Shown piece after piece: positions 40,881 to 51,657 of a stretch of 60,029 nucleotides of DNA (its first letter is position 1; each line of letters begins with the position of its first letter). A model generated the notes under the pieces. The model was not told where the DNA came from. It was given only the letters and a program-made list of their open reading frames with translations, and made no database searches. Origin of the DNA: an uncultured Sinobacteraceae bacterium. Lineage in GTDB: Bacteria > Pseudomonadota > Gammaproteobacteria > Steroidobacterales > Steroidobacteraceae. The stretch lies in assembly GCA_937902995.1 (NCBI GenBank), contig CALEKY010000122.1:1-60029 (forward strand), read 5' to 3'. The translations under genes and the position numbers were made by a program.

Positions 40881-42662
40881 TCAATACACTCTCGCCTTCG
40901 GCGGAATCGGTTCGACGTCGTTCGTCAACGTGTGCAAGTTCACGGGACGGTAGTCGAGGGTCACCTTGCCCTTGCCGTCGACCCAGCTCAGCGTGTGCTT
41001 GAGCCAGTTCTCGTCGTCGCGGTTCGGATAATCCTCACGAGCGTGCGCACCGCGGCTTTCTTTGCGATTCAGCGCCGAGTGCATCGTCGCCACAGCCTGG
41101 CCGAGCAGGTTCTCGAGTTCCAGCGTCTCGATCAGATCGGTGTTCCAGACCAGACCGCGATCGCTCACGTTCACATCCGCGAACGAATCGAACACCTTCG
41201 CCAGCTTCTCTGCGCCTTCCTCCAAAGACTCGCCTGTACGGAACACGGCGGCATGATTCTGCATCACACGCTGCATGTTCAGGCGGACCTCCGCCGTCTT
41301 CAGGCTGCCCTTCGCGTTGCGCAGTTTGTCGAGGCGGCTGACAGCAAGCTCTCCTGCGTCTGCCGGCAACGGTTTGTGCTTCGTGCCCGGCTTGACCGTC
41401 TCCGCACAGTAACGTGCAGCTTCACGGCCGAACACCACGAGATCGAGCAGCGAATTCGAACCGAGACGGTTCGCACCGTGCACGGACACGCAAGCGGCTT
41501 CGCCGACAGCCATCAGACCCGGCACTACCTCCGCCTTGCCGTCGCGCAAGGTCAGGACTTCGCCGTGATAGTTCGTCGGGATGCCGCCCATGTTGTAGTG
41601 CACGGTCGGCAGGACCGGAATCGGCTCCTTCGTCACATCGACGCCGGCGAAAATTTTCGCGGTCTCGGCAATGCCCGGCAGACGCTCCTGAATCGTGTCG
41701 CGGCCGAGATGCTCGAGATGCAAGTAGATGTGGTCCTTGAGTGGACCGACGCCGCGGCCTTCCCGAATCTCGATCGTCATTGCGCGGCTCACCACGTCGC
41801 GCGACGCAAGATCCTTGGCATTCGGTGCATAGCGCTCCATGAAGCGCTCGCCCTCGGAGTTACGCAGGATGCCGCCCTCGCCGCGCACGCCTTCGGTGAT
41901 CAAGCACCCGGCGCCGTAGATGCCGGTCGGGTGGAACTGCACGAACTCCATGTCCTGCAGCGGCAAGCCGGCACGCAACACCATGCCGCCGCCGTCGCCC
42001 GTGCACGTATGAGCCGAAGTACACGAGAAATACGCGCGGCCGTACCCGCCGGTCGCGAGAATCGTCTTGTGCGCGCGGAAACGATGCAGCGTGCCGTCCG
42101 CCATGTTGAGCGCCACGACGCCGCGGCATTCGCCGTTCTCCATGATGAGATCGATGGCGAAATACTCGATGAAGAACTGCGCTTCGTGTTTCAGCGCCTG
42201 CTGATACAGCGTGTGCAGCATGGCATGACCCGTTCGGTCGGCAGCAGCGCAGGTGCGCTGCGCGATGCCTTTACCGAAGTGCGTCGTCATGCCGCCGAAC
42301 GGACGCTGATAGATCTTGCCTTCCTCGGTGCGCGAGAACGGCAGTCCGTAGTGTTCGAGCTCGAGCACGGCGCCCGGTGCTTCTTTGCACATGAACTCGA
42401 TCGCGTCCTGATCGCCGAGCCAGTCCGACCCCTTCACGGTGTCGTACATGTGCCAGCGCCAATCGTCCTCGCCCATGTTGCCGAGCGCGGCACTAATGCC
42501 GCCTTGCGCAGCGACGGTATGGCTGCGCGTCGGAAATACCTTGGTCAAACACGCGGTGGACAGACCCGAATGAGCCAAGCCGAACGTCGCGCGCAAGCCA
42601 GCGCCGCCTGCGCCCACGACGACGACATCGTAAGTGTGATCGATGAATTGATACGCGCTCAT
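40881..42662 (-). CDS. sdhA: succinate dehydrogenase flavoprotein subunit
   Basis: SdhA oxidises succinate to fumarate with covalently bound FAD. From ATG 42662 the product is 593 aa (E. coli 588). It begins with the FAD-binding VVVVGAGGAGLRATFG, has the flavinylated His in TRSHTVAAQGG, the ETGTG-type HPTGIYGAGCLITEGVRGEGG, the active-site Arg region, and the SGRGA-like NRKESRGAHAREDYP. Its ATG overlaps sdhD (ATGA). Covalent FAD attachment would need SdhE, encoded at 39589, and SDHAF4-like protein at 43477 may assist. Confidence 0.98.
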   Translation of the reverse strand: MSAYQFIDHTYDVVVVGAGGAGLRATFGLAHSGLSTACLTKVFPTRSHTVAAQGGISAALGNMGEDDWRWHMYDTVKGSDWLGDQDAIEFMCKEAPGAVLELEHYGLPFSRTEEGKIYQRPFGGMTTHFGKGIAQRTCAAADRTGHAMLHTLYQQALKHEAQFFIEYFAIDLIMENGECRGVVALNMADGTLHRFRAHKTILATGGYGRAYFSCTSAHTCTGDGGGMVLRAGLPLQDMEFVQFHPTGIYGAGCLITEGVRGEGGILRNSEGERFMERYAPNAKDLASRDVVSRAMTIEIREGRGVGPLKDHIYLHLEHLGRDTIQERLPGIAETAKIFAGVDVTKEPIPVLPTVHYNMGGIPTNYHGEVLTLRDGKAEVVPGLMAVGEAACVSVHGANRLGSNSLLDLVVFGREAARYCAETVKPGTKHKPLPADAGELAVSRLDKLRNAKGSLKTAEVRLNMQRVMQNHAAVFRTGESLEEGAEKLAKVFDSFADVNVSDRGLVWNTDLIETLELENLLGQAVATMHSALNRKESRGAHAREDYPNRDDENWLKHTLSWVDGKGKVTLDYRPVNLHTLTNDVEPIPPKARVY

Positions 42663-43045
42663 GCGCCCGCTCCAAAAGCGATTCTCAGAACCGCAAAGAT
42701 GCCGAGCGCCGCGAGCGCCACATGCACAAAGTTCAACAACACCATCACAGCGATCTTGACGCCCTTGTTGGCAATGTAGTCCTCGACGACGACTTGCACG
42801 CCCAGTTTCGAGTGATAGGCGGCCGTCGCAACGAGAAGAATCATCAATACCGCATTGGTCGGCTTCTCGAGCCACGCCGTGACGAGCGCATAGCTCAGAT
42901 CATCGAACCGAAGCAGCGAGACGAGAAACCACACTCCGAGCAGCACGAGGCCGACCGCGGTCACGCGCTGCATCCACCAATGCTCGACGCCCTCCTTTGC
43001 GGCGCCCAGCCCGAGGACTCGTCCGATGGGACTGCGCAGGCTCAT
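42659..43045 (-). CDS. sdhD: succinate dehydrogenase membrane anchor SdhD
   Basis: A 128-aa three-helix membrane protein (helices near 35-55, 65-90 and 100-125), with the haem-ligand-type His in AAYHSKLGVQVVVEDYI, which matches the SdhD motif HxxxGxxxxxxDY. The ATG at 43045 overlaps the TGA of sdhC (ATGA) and its own TGA overlaps the sdhA ATG. SdhD with SdhC anchors SdhAB and binds ubiquinone and haem b. Confidence 0.94.
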   Translation of the reverse strand: MSLRSPIGRVLGLGAAKEGVEHWWMQRVTAVGLVLLGVWFLVSLLRFDDLSYALVTAWLEKPTNAVLMILLVATAAYHSKLGVQVVVEDYIANKGVKIAVMVLLNFVHVALAALGIFAVLRIAFGAGA

Positions 43046-43437
43046 GCCGCACCTCCGATGACGAGCCACAGGATCAGCGTGAGCAGGATCGCCGAAATGA
43101 AGACGGCCCAGCCGCTCTTGCGCGCGGTCTGACGCTCGAGTCCGCGGCCGGTGTCCCAAACGAGGTGCCGGATGCCATTGAGCATGTGGTAGAAGAACGC
43201 GAGCGAGACCAAGAACAACAGCACGGTCACAACGGGACTCGCGAACACCTCTTGTGCTCGGGCATAAGCCTCTTCGCCGGAGGCTGCGGCCACGAGCCAG
43301 TAGATCAGCAGCACCAAGCCCGCAGCTGCGAGTCCCAAACCGGAGATTCGATGCAGGATCGACAGCGTGTTGGAGTACTGCCACCGGTAATGCATGAACG
43401 GCGACAGCGGCCGAGGATGTTTCGTCGTAGTGTTCAA
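43042..43437 (-). CDS. sdhC: succinate dehydrogenase cytochrome b556 subunit SdhC
   Basis: A 131-aa membrane anchor with three helices and the motifs RPLSPFMHYRWQYSNTLSILHRISG (Ser and Arg of the quinone site) and FFYHMLNGIRHLVWD (haem-ligand His). I choose TTG at 43437 since GGAG lies 8 nt upstream and the length then equals E. coli SdhC (129 aa); a TTG at 43476 directly after the DUF1674 stop is an alternative. It is the first of the overlapping sdhC-sdhD-sdhA run. Confidence 0.9.
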   Translation of the reverse strand: MNTTTKHPRPLSPFMHYRWQYSNTLSILHRISGLGLAAAGLVLLIYWLVAAASGEEAYARAQEVFASPVVTVLLFLVSLAFFYHMLNGIRHLVWDTGRGLERQTARKSGWAVFISAILLTLILWLVIGGAA

Positions 43438-43476
43438 GCGTCGCGCTCCAATCGAAGATGACGAGCCGTGGCTCAA

Positions 43477-43665
43477 TCAAAAATCGATGCAACGACCGTT
43501 CTTTTCCCAATCGCCGAAGCGGGTCGGCTCCGGCCCGTTGCGGCCCCCGATCTCCCTAGGCAGGTTGATCGGCTCGCGCCGCGCTGGTTCGCGAGCTTCG
43601 GCCTCCTTGTGGGAGACTTGTGCGTCCTTATCTGAAGGCCCATTGGGCTGCGGGCTGGTCGGCAT
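43477..43665 (-). CDS. DUF1674/SDHAF4-type succinate dehydrogenase assembly factor
   Basis: A 62-aa protein with a hydrophilic N-terminus and the diagnostic C-terminal block EIGGRNGPEPTRFGDWEKNG ending in RCIDF. This is the conserved core of DUF1674, the family of mitochondrial SDHAF4 (Sdh8), which binds flavinylated SdhA and shields it before SdhB joins. The gene is directly upstream of sdhC in the sdh operon, which strongly supports that role here. It has no signal peptide or membrane segment and would act in the cytoplasm. The biochemical role in this bacterium is inferred. Confidence 0.93.
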   Translation of the reverse strand: MPTSPQPNGPSDKDAQVSHKEAEAREPARREPINLPREIGGRNGPEPTRFGDWEKNGRCIDF

Positions 43666-43748
43666 GGCGGCGTAGTCTGCCAGAAGGGTTTTCCCCGCGG
43701 AACCGCTCTAATTTCTCATGTCGCGATGGATAACTTCGGATTTAGCGA

Positions 43749-44605
43749 ATGACACCCGTCCCCTCTGAACAACTCCGCAGACTCCCGCACCTGGCGCCGA
43801 TTGTCGTTAGCGGCCCGGACGCCAAAACGTTTCTGCAGGGACAATTGAGCTCCGACCTCACACGCCTGACTCCCGCTCAGATCGACCTGACGTCTTGCAA
43901 TTCGGCGCAAGGCCGCGTGCAGGCCGTAATCTGGCTCATCGAGCGCTCCGACGGGATCTGCCTGCTCGTGCCCTCGAGTATGACGGATGCCTTGCTCGCG
44001 CGGCTCCGCAAGTATGTGCTGCGTGCGAAAGTGAAGCTCGAACCCGCAGCGGACAAGTATCAGATCGGCGGTGCCATCGGCCTCTCGCTTGGCACTGCTC
44101 CACGGACCCACCAAGAGATCGAAGGCCAAAGCTGGATTGCCTGGCCCGGCGAAACCCCACGCGTGCTGTGCCTTACCGGGACCGATCATTCGTTGCCCAC
44201 AAGCACGGAATTCTCCGCCGATTGGCGCCGAGTGGACATCGCGTCAGGCCTGCCGCAGGTGTACCCCGAGACTCATGAAGCGTTCGTCGCCCAGATGTTG
44301 AATCTGGACGCGCTCGGCGGGATCAGTTTCGACAAGGGTTGTTACACCGGTCAGGAGATCATCGCCCGCACGCACTATCGCGGCACGATCAAACGCCGGA
44401 TGTTCCGTTTCCGCGCGGCGGCCGATGCGCCTACACCTGGAACGCGAATCGTCGTCCAAGAGCAGCACGCCGGTGAGGTCGTCGATGCCGTTCCGACAGC
44501 CGACGGCTGTGAGCTATTGGCGGTCGTCACGCGTGCGCACGTCAACGATGCACTGACGCTCGACGTGCCCGGCCGGCCTGTGCTCGTGCAGCTACCGCTG
44601 CCCTA

Positions 44606-44615
<10 letters not shown>
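43749..44615 (+). CDS. ygfZ: folate-binding protein YgfZ
   Basis: YgfZ is a GcvT-like protein, related to mitochondrial IBA57, that supports Fe-S cluster-containing enzymes. The 288-aa product has the family signature KGCYTGQE at about 196-203 with Cys198. It is divergent from the sdh operon across 83 bp and overlaps the end of lysS by 10 nt tail to tail. In E. coli ygfZ is beside sdhE-ygfX; here the sdh operon has moved between them, so the same Fe-S/flavin maturation genes remain together. Confidence 0.95.
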
Positions 44616-46114
<1,499 letters not shown>

Positions 46115-46147
46115 GACGGTACTCGCAGCACGCGGAGAAGATCTACC

Positions 46148-47243
46148 TCAAAGCCCCTGCTTCAAGCTCGCCTCGAGGAACACATCCAAGTCGCCGTCGA
46201 GCACGGCCTGCGTATTGCCAACTTCGACGTTCGTACGCAGATCCTTGATGCGCGACTGATCCAGCACATACGAGCGGATCTGGTGTCCCCAGCTCACGTC
46301 CGACTTCGATTCCTCGAGCACTTTCGCCGCGGCGTTGCGCTTGTTGACCTCGAGCTCGTACAGCTTCGCCTTCAACATCTTCATCGCCTTGTCGCGATTC
46401 TTGTGCTGGCTGCGCTCGGCTTGGCAGGCAACGACGATCCCGGTCGGCACGTGCGTGATACGCACCGCCGACTCGGTCTTGTTCACGTGCTGACCGCCGG
46501 CGCCGCTCGAGCGGTAGACGTCGACTTTGAGGTCTGCCGGATTGATCGTGATGTTGATGTCGTCGTCGACTTCGGGCGAGACGAACACCGAGGCAAACGA
46601 AGTATGTCGGCGCGCGTTCGAGTCGAACGGCGACTTGCGCACGAGCCGATGCACGCCGGTTTCGGTGCGCAACCATCCGTACGCGTAATCGCCCGTGAAA
46701 CTCACGGTAGCGCTCTTGATACCCGCAACTTCGCCGGGGCTGATTTCGACGACCTCGGTCTTGAACCCATGTGCATCGCCCCACCGCAGATACATCCGCA
46801 ACAGCATCTGGGCCCAATCCTGCGCCTCTGTTCCGCCGGCGCCGGCTTGGATATCGAGGTAGGCATTGTGCGAGTCCATCTCGCCCGGGAACATGCGTTG
46901 GAATTCGAGCTGCTTGATCTGCCGCTCGATGCCGGCCACATCCTGCTCGACGCCGGCAATTGCCGCCTCATCGCCTTCCTCGACGGCCATGTCGAGCAGC
47001 TCGTTGGCATCGTTCAGCGAGTTGCGGATGCGATCGAGCGTCTCGACGACTTGCGCAAGCTTCGCGCGCTCACGGCCGAGCTCCTGCGCCCTCTCGGGCG
47101 TGTTCCAAATCGCGGGGTCTTCTAGCTCGCGGCTGACTTCGGCGAGACGTTCGCTCTTCGTCTCGTAGTCAAAGAAACCTCCTGAGCGCCTCACTGCGCT
47201 CGGAGAGATCGTCCAAAGTTCGGCGAATCTGATTGACTTCCAT
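46148..47243 (-). CDS. prfB: peptide chain release factor 2, with programmed +1 frameshift
   Basis: RF2 ends translation at UGA and UAA. The first 24 codons run from ATG 47243 (MEVNQIRRTLDDLSERSEAL...) to an in-frame TGA at 47171-47169; after a +1 slip at CTTTGA the frame continues DYETKSERLAEVSRELEDP for 340 residues, 364 aa in all (E. coli 365). The recognition motif SPF is in RKSPFDSNARR and the catalytic GGQ in GAGGQHVNKTES. The frameshift signal (47169-47183) resembles that in E. coli. It is followed by lysS. Confidence 0.97.
47169..47183 (-). promoter_or_regulatory. RF2 autoregulatory +1 frameshift site
   Basis: On the minus strand AGGAGG (47183-47178), three bases, then CTT TGA C. The internal Shine-Dalgarno sequence at this spacing and the slippery CTT before UGA are the known RF2 frameshift signals; low RF2 allows the slip and restores RF2 production. 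Confidence 0.95.
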
Positions 47244-47326
47244 TGCTTTCAGGAGAAGTTCGAAATGGGCGCGAATAGTAGCAGATGAGCGACCCTGCGG
47301 TGCGGCCAGAAATCGACGCCTGGACC

Positions 47327-49045
47327 TCAGCAGATCACCCGTAGATGCTCGACGATGAGCTGGACGCGTTCGGTGCCGTTGTAGCGATTCATGTCGAGCC
47401 GATAGGCGATCTCGACGCGATCGTTCTCTTTCACGAGCGGCGCATCGTCGTGATCGAAATGCCGGAACGCGATCGCTTCGCAGATCGGGCCTTGCGGGTG
47501 CGCGAGGTTCATCTTCAAGTGCCGTTCGCCGAGCACGCGCGCCGCGCGTACCTCGAAACAGCCGTCGAACAACGGTTCCGGAAACGCCTGGCCCCATGGG
47601 CCCGACTCGCGCAACAACCGGGCGATATCCAGGCAGATCTCGTGGGGCGCAAGCTCGCCGTCCGAGATGACGACGCCCATCGCATCGTCGACCGACATCC
47701 AGCGGCGCACTTCCTGATCGAAGGCTGCTTGGAACTCCGCCAACCGATCCGCTGCGATCGTCAACCCTGCCGCCATGGCATGGCCGCCGAATTTTTCGAT
47801 GACTCCCGACGTGCGAGTTGCGATGCTGTCCAGCACGTCGCGAATGTGTACGCCAGGCACGGAACGCGCCGAGCCTTTGAGCCGCGCTTCATCCGCGCGG
47901 GCCAATGCGATGACGGGCCGATGCACGCGCTCTTTGACGCGAGAGGCCACGAGCCCTACGACACCCTGGTGCCAGGACTCATCGAACAAACACAAACCGA
48001 GCGGCAAGGTGTCGTCAGCACGCATATCGGCAATCGCGAGCATGGCCTCCTGCTGCATTTGCAGCTCGAGCTCGCGCCGATCCGCATTCAACTGACTCAA
48101 GCGTCCCGCCAGCATTCGCGCCGTCGCCAAATCGTCGGTCAGCAAGCACTGGATTCCGATCGTCATGTCATCGAGGCGTCCTGCGGCATTCAAACGCGGA
48201 CCGACTTGGTACCCGAGATCCGACGCAACCGCATCGGCGCAAGTGCAATTGGACACTTCGAGCAACGCGCGAAGGCCAGGCACGCACCGCCCGGCACGAA
48301 TTCGTCGCAATCCTTGATGCACGAGCACGCGATTGTTCCGGTCGAGCGGTACGAGATCCGCAACCGTGCCCAGCGCTACGAGATCCAGGAAATCGGCGAT
48401 CGAAGGTGCTTGCCGGACGATTCCTCGGTCCTGCATTTCCCGCGTGAGCGCCGCCATCAGATAAAACGCCACGCCCACGCCTGCGAGCGCCTTGCTCGGA
48501 AACGTGTCGCCCGGTGCGTTCGGATTCACGATCGCATTTGCGACGGGCAGCGTCGCTGCGGCCAAATGATGATCGGTGATCAGCGTGTCAATTCCGAGCG
48601 AGCGTGCTGCGTCTACGCCCGCGTGACTTGCGATCCCGTTATCGACGGTGACGATCAGCGCCGGCGCGAATCGTTCGTGCGCGAGGCGAACGATCTCTGG
48701 CGTCAGGCCGTAGCCATATTCGAAACGATTCGGCACCAGAAAATCGACATTGGCGAACCCGAGCCGTCGGAGTTGGCGCACGACGAGCGCCGTGCTCGTT
48801 GCGCCGTCTGCATCGAAGTCACCGACGATGACGATTCGACTGCGTAGCGCGTAGTGCTTGCACAGGAGCTCGACTGCAGGCCCAATGCCGCCCAATTGTC
48901 GAACCGGAATCAAACGGTCAAGCGTGAGCTGAAGATCTTCGGCACCGGCAACGCTGCGGCTTGCATACAGTCGCCGCAGCAAAGGATGCATGTCGGCGGG
49001 GAATACCGACTCATCGCCGACAGGACGGCGTCGGATCACCTTCAT
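47327..49045 (-). CDS. recJ: single-stranded-DNA-specific exonuclease RecJ
   Basis: RecJ digests single-stranded DNA 5' to 3' in RecF-pathway recombination and mismatch repair. The 572-aa product (E. coli 577) has the DHH-family motifs IVGDFDADGATSTA, TVDNGIAS, LITDHHLA, and the DHHA1 region with FGGHAMAAGLTI. The ATG at 49045 overlaps the TGA of rpfE as ATGA. It stands upstream of prfB-lysS, the order also known from the Xanthomonas rpf region. Confidence 0.97.
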   Translation of the reverse strand: MKVIRRRPVGDESVFPADMHPLLRRLYASRSVAGAEDLQLTLDRLIPVRQLGGIGPAVELLCKHYALRSRIVIVGDFDADGATSTALVVRQLRRLGFANVDFLVPNRFEYGYGLTPEIVRLAHERFAPALIVTVDNGIASHAGVDAARSLGIDTLITDHHLAAATLPVANAIVNPNAPGDTFPSKALAGVGVAFYLMAALTREMQDRGIVRQAPSIADFLDLVALGTVADLVPLDRNNRVLVHQGLRRIRAGRCVPGLRALLEVSNCTCADAVASDLGYQVGPRLNAAGRLDDMTIGIQCLLTDDLATARMLAGRLSQLNADRRELELQMQQEAMLAIADMRADDTLPLGLCLFDESWHQGVVGLVASRVKERVHRPVIALARADEARLKGSARSVPGVHIRDVLDSIATRTSGVIEKFGGHAMAAGLTIAADRLAEFQAAFDQEVRRWMSVDDAMGVVISDGELAPHEICLDIARLLRESGPWGQAFPEPLFDGCFEVRAARVLGERHLKMNLAHPQGPICEAIAFRHFDHDDAPLVKENDRVEIAYRLDMNRYNGTERVQLIVEHLRVIC

Positions 49046-50043
49046 GCCCATGTCCCCAGCGGCGCCGCACGACGCCAGAAGCGGCGCAGCGACCATCCAT
49101 CCGCGCGCACCTGCCACTCATCGAGAATCACAACCAACTTTCCGATCCGCCCGCGACGGAGCGCATCGAACGACGCGTCCAGCCATTGTGTGACGACTGC
49201 AAGCGCAGACGGATTTCCAACGTACACGAGCGACCGATGCGGATCGGTCGTCGCAAGTGCAGCCTCGAGAGAATCGGGATCGTTCGGCAGGTCCCATCCA
49301 TTTGCGGCACAGAGACCGCGCAGGTAAGGATGATTGCCCGTACACGCAGTCGATGTCCGTGCAGCCTCTTGCGTGCGACCGTTTCCCCAGAACCACACAG
49401 CGTTGATCGCCGGCCATCCGCGTCGTGCCCGCGCGAGATTTACGGGATGCTCATGTAGCAGCATCTGCAATTCGGTCATCAGCCGTCGCAATCGTGCGGC
49501 GTCCGCCCCCTGCGGCAACGAGCTGTGCCAGTCGCTGAGCTGCGCGAACTCCGGTGTCACCGTTCGCGCATCGAGCAACGACGGCGAACCGATCAACCAT
49601 TCGCGCTCCCCATACGGCTGAACGACGAATCCTTCGGGTTCGAGATGTCCGCGCAGCAACGGCGTCAGCGCGTCGCGTTCTTCGGTCGTCAGCGCAACCT
49701 CAGCCGGCAGACGCACCAGCGACACTTCGTTCAATCCCGCCTCGAGATGGATGGGCTCGGCATGCAGCCAGTCTTGCAGCCCGCTCGGCCATGCAAGCGT
49801 TGCGGCACACAGCGGAGCGCTCGGCGCGGCCTCGTACGCAATCTGGAGCGATTCGAGCAATCCTCGCTGCCAAGGGCGCAACGTCGCCTGCTGCGGATCC
49901 TCCGCGTGCCATTTCCGCTCGACAGTGCCCTTTCCCGCGAGCACCGCAATCGACCGACCCTGCGGCGCGTCCGCAGTGTCAGCATCCCGTAGGCATTCGA
50001 GAAAATGCGGCAGAACCAGGGTCAGCGAGGAAAGCTTGGACAT
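49042..50043 (-). CDS. rpfE: RpfE-family protein (annotated elsewhere as phosphoglycerate mutase-like)
   Basis: A 333-aa protein starting MSKLSSLTLVLPHFLECL. The segment GWPAINAVWFWGNGR and the end region near the C-terminus (VVILDEWQVRADGWSLRRFWRR) are typical of the conserved family found just upstream of recJ in Xanthomonas (rpfE) and in many beta- and gammaproteobacteria. The family looks related to the alkaline-phosphatase-like phosphoglycerate mutase group, but I cannot identify metal-ligand motifs, so an enzyme function is not supported. No transmembrane segments. It overlaps recJ by ATGA. Confidence 0.75.
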   Translation of the reverse strand: MSKLSSLTLVLPHFLECLRDADTADAPQGRSIAVLAGKGTVERKWHAEDPQQATLRPWQRGLLESLQIAYEAAPSAPLCAATLAWPSGLQDWLHAEPIHLEAGLNEVSLVRLPAEVALTTEERDALTPLLRGHLEPEGFVVQPYGEREWLIGSPSLLDARTVTPEFAQLSDWHSSLPQGADAARLRRLMTELQMLLHEHPVNLARARRGWPAINAVWFWGNGRTQEAARTSTACTGNHPYLRGLCAANGWDLPNDPDSLEAALATTDPHRSLVYVGNPSALAVVTQWLDASFDALRRGRIGKLVVILDEWQVRADGWSLRRFWRRAAPLGTWA

Positions 50044-50095
50044 TCAGGCGGCGCAAGCGCATGCGCTCATCGGCACGGTGCGCTATGTTAGCGAA

Positions 50096-50464
50096 ATGAA
50101 ACTGACCGACGACACTGAACGAGGCGCGAATTTCATTCGCGGCTACTCGGCGAACGAGATCCGTATCGGCGACGACATCGTACGCACGAGCTGCATCGTG
50201 ACCGCCGAGCAAGTACAGCCGTGGACGCCCGCTTCCCTCGATGCGCTGACGCTCGCGGATCTGGAACCTTTGCTCGAGCTCGACCCCGAGATCGTCATTC
50301 TCGGTACCGGAGAAACCCAGCGCTTTCCCGACCCTGCGCTGATCGGCGCGATTCTCTCGCGCGGCATCGGCTGCGAAGTGATGACGACGGGCGCGGCATG
50401 TCGCACGTACAACGTCCTCGTGAGCGAGTCGCGCCGAGTCGTTGCCGCTCTTCTGCTGCAATGA
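50096..50464 (+). CDS. Mth938/DUF498 (NDUFAF3-like) protein
   Basis: A 122-aa single-domain protein. The pattern NFIRGYSANEIRIGD, ILGTGETQRFP and GCEVMTTGAACRTYNVL is the Mth938/DUF498 signature. The mitochondrial relative NDUFAF3 helps assemble respiratory complex I; bacterial members have no settled role. The ATG at 50096 gives the usual family start (MKLTDD...); a longer upstream frame is a shadow of rpfE. It is divergent from rpfE (52-bp gap). Confidence 0.85.
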   Translation: MKLTDDTERGANFIRGYSANEIRIGDDIVRTSCIVTAEQVQPWTPASLDALTLADLEPLLELDPEIVILGTGETQRFPDPALIGAILSRGIGCEVMTTGAACRTYNVLVSESRRVVAALLLQ

Positions 50465-50927
50465 AAGATTCGCGCGGCGAGCTCATCGCCGTGCGAATCG
50501 AAAATCTTTATCGAGAGATTCCGGTGCAAGACGACCGGTAGAAGGCGCGAGGGACCGAAGTTCGTTCGACCAACTCATCGTGCGTGTCTTGCGATCGCCG
50601 CCGATGACATGTTCTTGTTCTTGTGATTTTGTTCTTCTTCGCGCTGTTTCCTCGAATCCCCCTCCGCCCCCGCGCCTTCTACCCGTCGCCCTGCCGGACG
50701 TGCTAACGCGCACTGACGAGATTCCTGCGGGTGGGCGTCCTGCCTCGAGAGTTATCCCTGCCCGCGTCGCTGCCTTGCGACGCCTGTGGCGGATGTTAGT
50801 CACACAATTCGTCTATGTGCAACTACTGACCAGTAGCGCAACACTCTCGTTGCAATCGCAATTGCTCGGCAGCTCTCATTCGTTCCGCAGTTCGAGATCG
50901 GTCCGTCACTTGCGAACACGAGACATC
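50465..50927. other. intergenic space between Mth938-like gene and nlpD
   Basis: No gene is convincingly present in these 463 bp. Frames crossing it are Arg/Ser/Gly-rich, lack ribosome binding sites and show no family features. The space holds the inverted-repeat element 50521-50697 and an AT-richer part at about 50790-50925 with the palindrome CTACTGACCAGTAG near 50824. rpoS, which often follows nlpD, is absent. Confidence 0.6.
50521..50697. repeat. 177-bp element with terminal inverted repeats
   Basis: GGTAGAAGGCGCG (50537-50549) is repeated exactly, inverted, at 50671-50683, 121 bp apart. The similarity extends outward imperfectly to CCGG at both ends (50521 and 50694-50697). It has no coding capacity. 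It resembles a MITE-like or remnant element; the arm contains AAGGCGCG, also seen in the heptad element cores. Confidence 0.55.
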
Positions 50928-51653
50928 TCAACGTTTCGGTAGAAGGCTCAACGGGTTCGTCGGTGCGCCTTGCTCCCGGATTTCGAAATACAACATGGGC
51001 ACACCTCCGGGGCCGGCGCCCATGGTCGCGATACGTTGCCCCATCGCCACCATATCGCCCTCTTTGACGCTGGCAGTTTGGGTATGGCCGTAGGCGCTCA
51101 GGTACGTGTCGTTGTGCTTGATGATGAGCAGCTGCCCGTAGCCGCGCAAACCCGTGCCCAGATAGACGACGCGGCCGCTGCTGGCAGCCCGAATCTCTTG
51201 CCCGAACCGTCCGGTGATGGTCAGGCCATGCCCCCCGTTCGGCCGCTCGGTCAGCGTGACGACGCCTCCGTCGACGGGCCATTGCCAAGGAATTGCGGGG
51301 CCGGGTGTCTTCTTCGGCGGAACGGGGCGCGGAGAAGTCGCGGGGGGCCGCGGAGATGCGGCGCTCGCGCGGCCACCGGGACTCAAGCGGAGGACCTGAC
51401 CCGGATAGATGCGGTAGTCGCGACCGATGCCGTTCCAGCGCGCGAGATCTCGGTAATCGACACCGTAGCGCTTCGCAATGGAGTACAGAGTGTCGCCGCG
51501 CTTTACGGTGTAGGTATCGCCGGCCTTCGGAGGCGAGGACGAACATGCGGCCAGCGCGAGCGCAATTGCGAGCAGGACGCCACGGAGCGCGGATGTCGCA
51601 AAACGCACGGTGCGACGCCCGGCGCGGTCTAAGCACTCGCCGGCCTCGACCAT
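50928..51653 (-). CDS. nlpD: murein hydrolase activator NlpD (lipoprotein, LysM and LytM domains)
   Basis: NlpD is an outer-membrane lipoprotein that activates the amidase AmiC during daughter-cell separation. The 241-aa product has a basic N-terminus, hydrophobic core and lipobox LAAC with Cys37, a LysM domain (about 46-90: YTVKRGDTLYSIAKRYGV), a Pro-rich linker, and a LytM domain (about 125-235). In the LytM domain the metal site is incomplete: HGLT and YFEIR replace the usual HxxxD and HxHxE-like forms, as in E. coli NlpD, so it is an activator rather than an enzyme. Start at ATG 51653, though a GTG at 51608 would give a cleaner signal peptide. Confidence 0.92.
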   Translation of the reverse strand: MVEAGECLDRAGRRTVRFATSALRGVLLAIALALAACSSSPPKAGDTYTVKRGDTLYSIAKRYGVDYRDLARWNGIGRDYRIYPGQVLRLSPGGRASAASPRPPATSPRPVPPKKTPGPAIPWQWPVDGGVVTLTERPNGGHGLTITGRFGQEIRAASSGRVVYLGTGLRGYGQLLIIKHNDTYLSAYGHTQTASVKEGDMVAMGQRIATMGAGPGGVPMLYFEIREQGAPTNPLSLLPKR

Positions 51654-51657
51654 CTCA

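Noticed and set aside
50651..50670. tRNA-Ser-like 3' end (TCGAATCC and following pyrimidine run)
   Set aside because: No matching acceptor 5' strand, D arm or anticodon arm can be drawn upstream; it is at best a chance or relic of an attachment site.
50483..50803. 106-codon minus-strand frame in the gap after nlpD
   Set aside because: Arg/Gly-rich low-complexity product, no ribosome binding site, and it crosses the inverted-repeat element.
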